DNA of 11,191 bases from an uncultured Clostridia bacterium. GTDB lineage: Bacteria > Bacillota_I > Bacilli_A > RFN20 > CAG-288. Numbering within the stretch: position 1 is the first letter of the stretch; each line of letters starts with the position of its first letter. The stretch spans positions 1 to 11,191 of the forward strand of contig OMRU01000043.1 in NCBI GenBank assembly GCA_900313465.1. Reading direction: 5' to 3'. Position numbers and translations under genes: made by a program. The notes under the pieces are model-generated. The model was not told the DNA's origin, searched no databases, and worked only from the letters and a program-made list of their open reading frames with translations. Below, one piece after another: positions 6,623-11,191 of the stretch.

Positions 6623-7160
6623 ATGGATCCTGACGTAGTCTCGACCAAACTTCTTTCCTCCTTGTGTCCGCAGTAGCGTCCCGTACTTGCGAAACACTAG
6701 TAACGTTACTGACATCTCGACACGTATCTTCTCGTCTCATATCTACTTTCGACTCGTCTCGTACCACATCATCTCGTATCTACACATCTCATCTCATTCT
6801 CATCCCAGCTCGACAGTAGGCTCTTATTTCTTCTGTCTTCACTGGTTCAACATTTACCTTTTACTCTTTTGTTCTGATTGGAAGAATTCCTGATTCCTAT
6901 GCAGCACATGGAATCGGCTTTGCTCTCCCTATAATTACTTCTAGAACTGAGTGTAATGTAAACCCAGAAGAAATATAGAGTCCTAAAACGTCCCATCTTC
7001 GACTAACATATCGTCTAGAAAGGGTAAACGTCCCGTCTCTTCTCGTACCGACTATATACCATGGCCAATGGATATCAAGTTGGAGTTTAAGAGGGGAAGC
7101 AAAATAAGATAGGCACAACACCTACTCGTCTAGTATGTCGACTTCATCTAGTTTCCTAGA
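6574..7160 (-). ncRNA. Candidate large structured non-coding RNA
   Basis: No credible gene lies here. Read on the minus strand, helices nest inside each other: 7121-7130 with 6812-6820 (9 bp, one bulge); 6965-6980 with 6821-6835 (15 bp, one bulge, including 11 uninterrupted); 6955-6964 with 6844-6854 (10 bp, one bulge); 6943-6952 with 6863-6875 (4 + 5 bp); and a hairpin at 6892-6915 (9 bp, one bulge). Separate hairpins lie at 6664-6697 (12 bp, two bulges), 7054-7075, and 7146-7161 with a GAAA loop. The GNRA-type loop and G-U pairs favour the minus strand. GGGACG occurs three times on this strand, once as part of the 6664-6697 loop. The length of about 590 nt and the ornate fold recall RNAs such as ROOL, GOLLD or OLE, but I cannot confirm a class. 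The ends are uncertain; it may be cotranscribed with the HPr-like gene. Confidence 0.6.
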
Positions 7161-7427
7161 TTAGAAGCTGTATTCGCTACAAAGTTTGTTGAAACCTTCA
7201 ACAGCGTCGTCTTCATCAGCACCATCGCATTCGATGGAGATAGTGGCACCAGTATCAATTGGGGAAAGGGCGAAAACGTTCATAATGGACTTTAAGTCGC
7301 ATTCATCGCCATTTTCCAACTTCATGGTAACATTGCACTTGTGATGATTGGCTTCTTCGACAAGTTCTGCGCTGGAGCGGGAGGTAAGTCCACCCATGTT
7401 GTTTACTTTGATTTTAACTGTTTTCAT
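7161..7427 (-). CDS. HPr-family protein lacking the phosphocarrier histidine (Crh-like)
   Basis: This 88-residue protein has HPr length and fold pattern. In the active-site loop the usual GIHARPA is GLTSRSSA: Thr15 replaces the histidine that carries phosphate from Enzyme I, and Ser18 replaces the proline. The regulatory region LKSIM is intact with Ser47, equivalent to Ser46 phosphorylated by HPr kinase. By analogy with Bacillus Crh, which has Gln15, it should not serve in PTS sugar transport but could act as a CcpA corepressor when phosphorylated on serine. AAAGGA (7439-7434) gives good spacing to the ATG. The promoter carries a cre box. It stands alone, without ptsI. A structured RNA region follows directly after the stop. 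An alternative is a decayed HPr with another role. Confidence 0.85.
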   Translation of the reverse strand: MKTVKIKVNNMGGLTSRSSAELVEEANHHKCNVTMKLENGDECDLKSIMNVFALSPIDTGATISIECDGADEDDAVEGFNKLCSEYSF

Positions 7428-7447
7428 AGTTGGTCCTTTGTAATTAC

Positions 7448-7476
7448 ATTATAAAATGAAATGTAAGCGATTACAA
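7448..7476 (-). promoter_or_regulatory. Promoter of the HPr-like gene
   Basis: TTGTAA (7476-7471) and a perfect TATAAT (7453-7448) are separated by exactly 17 bp on the minus strand. The predicted start near 7441 gives a short leader containing AAAGGA. TGTAATTACA (7439-7448), a 10-bp palindrome, touches the -10 and start site. Confidence 0.75.
7462..7475. promoter_or_regulatory. CcpA cre box
   Basis: TGTAAGCGATTACA matches the Gram-positive cre consensus TGWAANCGNTNWCA at every position. It covers the -35 and much of the spacer of the HPr-like gene promoter, a position that normally means repression. It is about 190 bp upstream of the galU -10, so an effect on galU is less likely. Confidence 0.8.
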
Positions 7477-7577
7477 TATTTTTCTTCGGCTTTGTTCCCA
7501 GAAGATAAATTTCGTCGCTTCATCAGATTTTGCGCCCTTATTATACTCTTATTTCCCTTTGTTTTAAACATACACGC

Positions 7578-7590
7578 ACGTAAATTACGT
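7578..7590. promoter_or_regulatory. 13-bp perfect inverted repeat upstream of galU
   Basis: ACGTAA-A-TTACGT is a perfect inverted repeat in the HPr-like/galU divergent spacer, about 70 bp upstream of the galU -10. It resembles a dimeric regulator site; no regulator can be named. Confidence 0.35.
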
Positions 7591-7619
7591 ACTTATTTTC
7601 GCAATTTACCCCATCTTTG

Positions 7620-7640
7620 CTTGAAACATCACTTTTCAAG
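7620..7640. promoter_or_regulatory. Inverted repeat next to the galU promoter
   Basis: CTTGAAA (7620-7626) and TTTCAAG (7634-7640) are perfect 7-bp arms around a 7-bp spacer. The repeat lies immediately upstream of where a -35 would be for galU, which itself is poor. This is a sensible place for an activator. Confidence 0.4.
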
Positions 7641-7660
7641 AGGCCTTAATCTATTGATTA

Positions 7661-7669
7661 TGCTATAAT
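7661..7669 (+). promoter_or_regulatory. galU extended -10 promoter
   Basis: TG-C-TATAAT is a perfect extended -10 element. At 17-bp spacing the -35 position reads AGGCCT, no match. Transcription would start near 7676, about 23 nt before the galU ATG. Confidence 0.65.
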
Positions 7670-7698
7670 CGAGTCACGTCATTTTGAGGTTAACCAAT

Positions 7699-8583
7699 AT
7701 GCAAAAAATCACAAAAGCTGTTATTCCTGCCGCAGGCTTAGGAACCCGCTTCTTACCTGCTACAAAGGCTCTTCCAAAGGAAATGCTTCCTATTGTTGAC
7801 ATTCCTAACATTCAATATATTGTCGAAGAAGCCGTCAAAGCCGGCATCAAAGATATTCTCATCATCATTTCTGGCGCTAAAGAATCCATCGAAGATCATT
7901 TCGATGTCAACGCCGAATTAGAAATGAGACTCAGAGCCTCTGGCAAAGATGATCAGGCTGATCAGATCAGAGCCATTGCTGATATGGCCAATATTGTCTA
8001 CATCAGACAAAAGGAACCAAAAGGCTTAGGTCACGCCGTCTTAAGTGCCAAGCCATTTGTCGGTAATGAACCATTCGCCGTTTTGCTTGGTGATGACTTG
8101 ATCACCGATGATATCAAGCCAGCCATCGGCGAACTGATTGAAGCTTATGAAGAAACCAATGGTGGAACCATCTTAGGCTGTAAGAGAGTTCCTCAGAATT
8201 TATTGAAGAAATATGGTGTTGTCAAACCAGTCGGTGAATCTGATTCCACCATGTTTGAAGTCAATGATATGGTCGAAAAGCCAAAGGACCCATCGCTTGC
8301 TCCAAGCGATGTTGCTGTCTTAGGTAGATACGTCTTACCTGGCTCTATCTTCCACTATCTTGAGAACACCAAACCCGGTGTCGGTGGTGAAATCCAGTTG
8401 ACGGATGCCATCAAGGCCAGTATGGAAACCAATCCTTGCTATGCCAAGGTCTTCACCGGTACCAGATATGATATCGGCGATAAGTTCGGTTATGTAAAAG
8501 CCATCATCGATTATGCTCTCAAGAGAGAAGATATCGGTGAACAGGTCAAATCCTATATCAAAGAATTAGCCAACAAAGACTAA
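7699..8583 (+). CDS. galU: UTP--glucose-1-phosphate uridylyltransferase
   Basis: This 294-residue protein makes UDP-glucose from UTP and glucose-1-phosphate for polysaccharide, glycolipid and galactose metabolism in the cytoplasm. It opens with the nucleotide-binding signature AAGLGTRFLPATKALPKEML (residues 11-30). It has the metal-binding LGDDLI motif with Asp132/Asp133, then VEKP, GEIQLTDA and DIGDKFGYVKA, all typical of GalU/GtaB at full length. The ATG at 7699 is chosen with GAGGT (7686-7690) upstream. A TTG at 7684 would include the ribosome site within the coding region. It is followed after 17 nt by trpS and likely cotranscribed. Confidence 0.95.
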   Translation: MQKITKAVIPAAGLGTRFLPATKALPKEMLPIVDIPNIQYIVEEAVKAGIKDILIIISGAKESIEDHFDVNAELEMRLRASGKDDQADQIRAIADMANIVYIRQKEPKGLGHAVLSAKPFVGNEPFAVLLGDDLITDDIKPAIGELIEAYEETNGGTILGCKRVPQNLLKKYGVVKPVGESDSTMFEVNDMVEKPKDPSLAPSDVAVLGRYVLPGSIFHYLENTKPGVGGEIQLTDAIKASMETNPCYAKVFTGTRYDIGDKFGYVKAIIDYALKREDIGEQVKSYIKELANKD

Positions 8584-8600
8584 TTTCCAGGGGGTCTACT

Positions 8601-9758
8601 ATGGAAGAACAACAACAAAAGAAAATCATGTTGACGGGTGACCGCCCAACCGGAAGACTTCATATCGGTCACTATGTCGGTTCCTTAAGAAGAAGAGTTG
8701 AGCTTCAGAATGCTGGCGGCTTTGATGAAATGTATGTCATGATCGCCGATACCCAGGCTTTAACTGATAATGCTGGCAACCCACAGAAAGTCAGAGACAA
8801 TGTCATTGAAGTTGCTCTGGATTATCTTTCCGCCGGTCTTGATCCAGAAAAGACCACGATCTTTGTTCAGTCCAGAGTTCCTGAACTCTTTGAACTGACC
8901 TGCTACTATCTGGATTTAGTCACCCTGTCCAGACTAGAAAGAAACCCAACGGTCAAATCCGAATTACAAATGAGAGCCTTCAACAACGAATCCATCCCAG
9001 CTGGTTTCTTATGCTATCCGGTTTCTCAGGCTGCTGATATCACTGCTTTTGATACCACGATTGTTCCTGTTGGTGAAGATCAGGCTCCAATGATTGAACA
9101 GTGTAACGAAATTGTTCATAAGTTCAATTCCATGTATGGTGAAACCTTAGTCCCATGCAAGATCATGCTTCCTGAAAACGAAGCAGCCAGACGTTTACCA
9201 GGTACTGATGGTAAAGCCAAGATGTCCAAGTCTTTAGGTAACTGTATCTACTTAAGTGATGATGCCAAGACTGTGGAACAGAAGGTCAAGACCATGTTCA
9301 CCGATCCTACTCACCTCAAAGTAGAAGATCCAGGTCATACCGAGGGTAACCCTGTCTTCATTTATCTTTCTGCTTTTGCTACCGACGAGCACTTTGCTCG
9401 TTTCTGGCCAGAATACAAGAATCTTGATGAATTAAAGGCCCACTATGAAAGAGGTGGCTTAGGTGATGTCGCGGTTAAGAAATTCCTTGCTAATGTTCTT
9501 AACGATGTCTTAGAACCAATTCGTCAGAGAAGACACAAATACGAAGAAAACATCGAAGAGGTCTACAAGATTCTTGCTGAAGGTAGTGCCAAGGCTCAGG
9601 CTAAGGCTCATGAGACCGTCATGAGAGTCAGAAGAAACCTTGGTCTCAACTATTTTGAAAATAGAAAGTTGATTGAAAAGCAACAGAAAGCCTATAACAA
9701 GGCTCATAAAGAAGAGGAAGCAAGAGCTGCTTTCTTAGCCAAACAGAAAAAGAACTGA
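8601..9758 (+). CDS. trpS: Tryptophanyl-tRNA synthetase
   Basis: This 385-residue class I synthetase charges tRNA-Trp. It has TGDRPTGRLHIGHYVGS with the HIGH-type motif at 21-24 and KMSKS at 207-211. Between them are RLERNPTVKSE and PVSQAADITAFD, and VPVGEDQAPMIEQ. After the motif come TDPTH and the DPGHTEGNPVF stretch found in the Gram-positive type. It is longer than the common length of about 330-340, with a lysine- and glutamine-rich C-terminal helix tail. AGGGGGT lies just upstream of the ATG. No T-box leader precedes it; expression follows galU. Confidence 0.95.
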   Translation: MEEQQQKKIMLTGDRPTGRLHIGHYVGSLRRRVELQNAGGFDEMYVMIADTQALTDNAGNPQKVRDNVIEVALDYLSAGLDPEKTTIFVQSRVPELFELTCYYLDLVTLSRLERNPTVKSELQMRAFNNESIPAGFLCYPVSQAADITAFDTTIVPVGEDQAPMIEQCNEIVHKFNSMYGETLVPCKIMLPENEAARRLPGTDGKAKMSKSLGNCIYLSDDAKTVEQKVKTMFTDPTHLKVEDPGHTEGNPVFIYLSAFATDEHFARFWPEYKNLDELKAHYERGGLGDVAVKKFLANVLNDVLEPIRQRRHKYEENIEEVYKILAEGSAKAQAKAHETVMRVRRNLGLNYFENRKLIEKQQKAYNKAHKEEEARAAFLAKQKKN

Positions 9759-9780
9759 TCACTTTATGATTTCGTTAATC

Positions 9781-9811
9781 AACGTGCCCTGGTCATCAGA
9801 GCACGTTTTTT
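9781..9811 (+). terminator. Intrinsic terminator after trpS
   Basis: AACGTGC (9781-9787) pairs with GCACGTT (9801-9807) and CTG with CAG inside, with one C/A mismatch and the loop GTCAT. Six T follow. It closes the galU-trpS unit. Confidence 0.9.
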
Positions 9812-9832
9812 CATAAATTTTAAAATTTTTCT

Positions 9833-9860
9833 TTGTTTTTAACCTGAATGCTCATATAAT
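9833..9860 (+). promoter_or_regulatory. Promoter of the permease leader
   Basis: TATAAT (9855-9860) is perfect; TTGTTT (9833-9838) at 16 bp is a weak -35. Transcription would start near 9867, at the ribosome site of the leader peptide, so the exact start matters and may be a few bases earlier. Confidence 0.6.
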
Positions 9861-9880
9861 TGACAAGGGGAAATTCGGAA

Positions 9881-10000
9881 ATGAAAAACATTAAAAGAAA
9901 ATTAATGAGTTTCATCGGCAATCAGTTATGTTCTAAAGAGAACATTGTTGCTTTATCCTCCGTCTCCACTTTTGGAGACTCTTCCAGCATCGATTTTTAG
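9881..10000 (+). CDS. 39-residue leader peptide of a putative attenuator
   Basis: The frame starts MKNIKRKLMSFIGNQ and ends GDSSSIDF. AAGGGG (9865-9870) lies 10 nt before the ATG. It has no membrane segment and a serine-rich end. Two perfect 7-bp hairpins lie within it (9928-9945, loop AAAG; 9962-9979, loop CTTT), then a T5 run at 9994-9998 that runs into the TAG. The last base of the stop is the first base of the terminator stem, so a ribosome at the stop would cover the left arm. No amino-acid run matches the downstream gene. This resembles the pyrBI leader. It could also be a short peptide without regulatory role. Confidence 0.6.
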   Translation: MKNIKRKLMSFIGNQLCSKENIVALSSVSTFGDSSSIDF

Positions 10001-10027
10001 GGGCTAGTACTACTAGCCTCTTTTTTT
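10000..10027 (+). terminator. Intrinsic terminator in the permease leader (attenuator)
   Basis: GGGGCTAGT (10000-10008) pairs with ACTAGCCTC (10012-10020) over 9 bp with one G-T wobble; the loop is ACT and seven T follow. It lies after the promoter and leader peptide but before the permease gene, so it would stop transcription unless prevented. No upstream sequence complementary to either arm is seen, so a classical antiterminator helix is not evident. Confidence 0.85.
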
Positions 10028-10081
10028 GGAGTCACATCCTGAAAAATATTATTTTAAAGAAAGGGAAAGGAGAACTTTATC

Positions 10082-11191
10082 ATGTCTCAAAGAAATCCTA
10101 ATTTGGTCCTAGACGTTGAAGAAAATCCGAAGAAAGTAAGTCAGTGGCTTATCTTCGCAATCCAGCACATCTTAGCAATGTTGGTTGCCTGTATCACTGT
10201 CCCACTTCTCACTGGTCTTCCTGTTGCTGCTACGTTAGTCTCTGCCGGTATCGGTACAATCATCTATCTTGTTATCACAAAATTTAAGTCTCCTGTTTTC
10301 TTATCTTCCTCCTTCGCTTACCTCGCTCCAATGTCTTCTGCTTTATCCGTCGGTTTATTAAATAATGCCATGGGTAACAACTACCTTGCCTTGATCTTAG
10401 GTATGATCATGGTTGGTGCTGTTTACGCTATTGTTGCCTTACTCATCAAGTTTGTTGGCACCAAGTGGTTAAGCAAAATCTTACCTCCAATCGTTGTTGG
10501 TCCAGTCATCATGGTTATCGGTTTATCCTTATCCGGTTCTGCCATCAACAATTTGGTCGGTAACGATTCTTACAACTGGCTTGCTATCATCTCCGGTTTA
10601 GTTGCCATGGTTGTTGTCGCTTTATGCGCTCATTATGGTAAGGGTAAATTCATCTCCTTAATTCCATTTGTTGTCGGTATGGGTGCTGGTTATCTTGTCG
10701 CCGTCTTATTCACTGTCTTCGGTTACTACATCGGTGGCAATGATTATTTCCACATTGTTAAATTTGAACCACTCATCTCTATCTTCACTCACTTCGATTT
10801 CTCTTCCATCTTCAACTACAAGATGTTCTTGCCAGATACTGATGAATCTTTCATCTTCTTGAATTTCAAACAGATTGCCAATTTTGACTGGCTCACCATC
10901 GGTGAAGTCGTCTTACTCTTCATCCCTGTCTCCTTAGTTACTATTGCTGAACATGTCGGTGATCACGAAAACTTAGGTAACATCTTAAACAGAGACTTAC
11001 TCAATGATGAACCTGGTATGAAGAGAACTCTTCTCGGTGATGGTATTGCTACTGCCGTCTCTGGTGCCTTATGCGGTGCTGCTAACACCACCTATGGTGA
11101 AAACGTCGCTGTCATCGGTACCACCAAGATTGCTTCTGTCAAGGTCATCTTCTTAGCTGCTCTCTTAGCTATCGGCTTTGGTTTCATCACT
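10082..11191 (+). CDS. uraA: Uracil permease, NCS2 family (3' end cut by window edge)
   Basis: The 370 visible residues form a multi-pass membrane protein of the nucleobase:cation symporter-2 family. QHILAMLVACITVPLL marks the first helix. AEHVGDHENLG holds the conserved Glu290-His291 of helix 8, and DGIATAVSGALCGAANTTYG precedes ENVAVIG with Asn341 in helix 10. The NTTYGEN form is typical of uracil transporters; xanthine transporters usually have a different QN-containing motif here. It should import uracil with protons for salvage. AAAGGAG (10066-10072) lies 9 nt before the ATG. Expression is likely set by the upstream leader terminator. The last helices are outside the window. Confidence 0.9.
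   Translation, partial: MSQRNPNLVLDVEENPKKVSQWLIFAIQHILAMLVACITVPLLTGLPVAATLVSAGIGTIIYLVITKFKSPVFLSSSFAYLAPMSSALSVGLLNNAMGNNYLALILGMIMVGAVYAIVALLIKFVGTKWLSKILPPIVVGPVIMVIGLSLSGSAINNLVGNDSYNWLAIISGLVAMVVVALCAHYGKGKFISLIPFVVGMGAGYLVAVLFTVFGYYIGGNDYFHIVKFEPLISIFTHFDFSSIFNYKMFLPDTDESFIFLNFKQIANFDWLTIGEVVLLFIPVSLVTIAEHVGDHENLGNILNRDLLNDEPGMKRTLLGDGIATAVSGALCGAANTTYGENVAVIGTTKIASVKVIFLAALLAIGFGFIT

Noticed and set aside
6721..6800. CRISPR-like or tandem repeats (TCTCGT/CGTCTC units)
   Set aside because: The units are short, degenerate and irregular, without constant spacers; they fit a low-complexity segment of the RNA candidate.
6687..6893. Plus-strand 68-codon frame
   Set aside because: No good start or ribosome site, serine/histidine-rich low-complexity content, and it lies across helices of the candidate RNA.
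7051..7078. Minus-strand promoter TTGATA-16-TATAGT
   Set aside because: A good match, but the same bases form a hairpin (7054-7075) and one long-range helix needs RNA from further upstream (7121-7130). Kept only as an alternative start for the RNA.
6897..7121. Minus-strand 74-codon frame
   Set aside because: Non-ATG start without a ribosome site, no family pattern, inside the structured region.
7456..7668. Plus-strand 70-codon frame with ATG start
   Set aside because: No ribosome site; it runs through the cre box, two inverted repeats and the galU promoter.
8584..8600. T-box leader before trpS
   Set aside because: Only 17 nt separate galU and trpS; there is no room for one.
9851..9908. Purine riboswitch (CTCATATAAT followed later by ATGAG)
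   Set aside because: The conserved core, including the GTTTCTACC-like junction, is missing, and the motif overlaps the -10 so would not be transcribed.
10082..11191. Xanthine permease call
   Set aside because: The helix-10 motif NTTYGEN fits uracil transporters better.

Overview
The window comes from a low-GC Firmicute that uses the standard genetic code, since TGA serves as a stop in several genes. Strong AAGGAGG-like ribosome sites, a perfect CcpA cre box, an HPr-family gene and an NCS2 uracil permease fit an Erysipelotrichia-like or related gut or rumen lineage. That placement is an inference from style, not from a marker gene. There is no sign of phage, IS elements, CRISPR or tRNA genes.

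Layout. The 5' end of secA (minus strand) runs off the left edge. A long divergent spacer separates it from a small lipoprotein gene (plus). After a strong intrinsic terminator comes a GH13 alpha-glucosidase of the oligo-1,6-glucosidase type. It converges on, and overlaps by 18 nt, a four-helix membrane protein gene (minus). A second divergent spacer (about 3244-3398) holds two perfect inverted repeats and an extended -10 promoter. This promoter starts a tight four-gene plus-strand operon: a DUF368-like membrane protein, the 16S rRNA pseudouridine synthase RsuA, a zinc-ribbon protein and a small protein that looks related to the zinc-ribbon protein's C-terminus. The operon meets a minus-strand hypothetical gene tail to tail, the two stop codons sharing TTAA.

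About 6574-7160 is not coding. Read on the minus strand it folds by eye into a series of nested long-range helices, with local hairpins, a GAAA tetraloop and a terminator-like hairpin at its end. I consider it a candidate large structured non-coding RNA. It lies directly downstream of a minus-strand HPr paralogue in which the phosphocarrier histidine is replaced by threonine while the regulatory serine is kept (Crh-like). A perfect cre box overlaps the -35 of that gene, which suggests feedback by CcpA.

Divergent from it are galU and trpS, one transcription unit closed by a terminator. Last comes a uracil permease gene, truncated by the right edge. Its leader encodes a 39-residue peptide with a good ribosome site, whose stop codon touches the base of an intrinsic terminator. 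A hairpin and a T5 run precede that stop. This is the layout of a pyrBI-type, translation-coupled attenuator that would sense UTP.

The two most promising undescribed elements are the structured RNA at 6574-7160 and the leader-peptide attenuator at 9833-10027. The Crh-like gene with its cre box is next.
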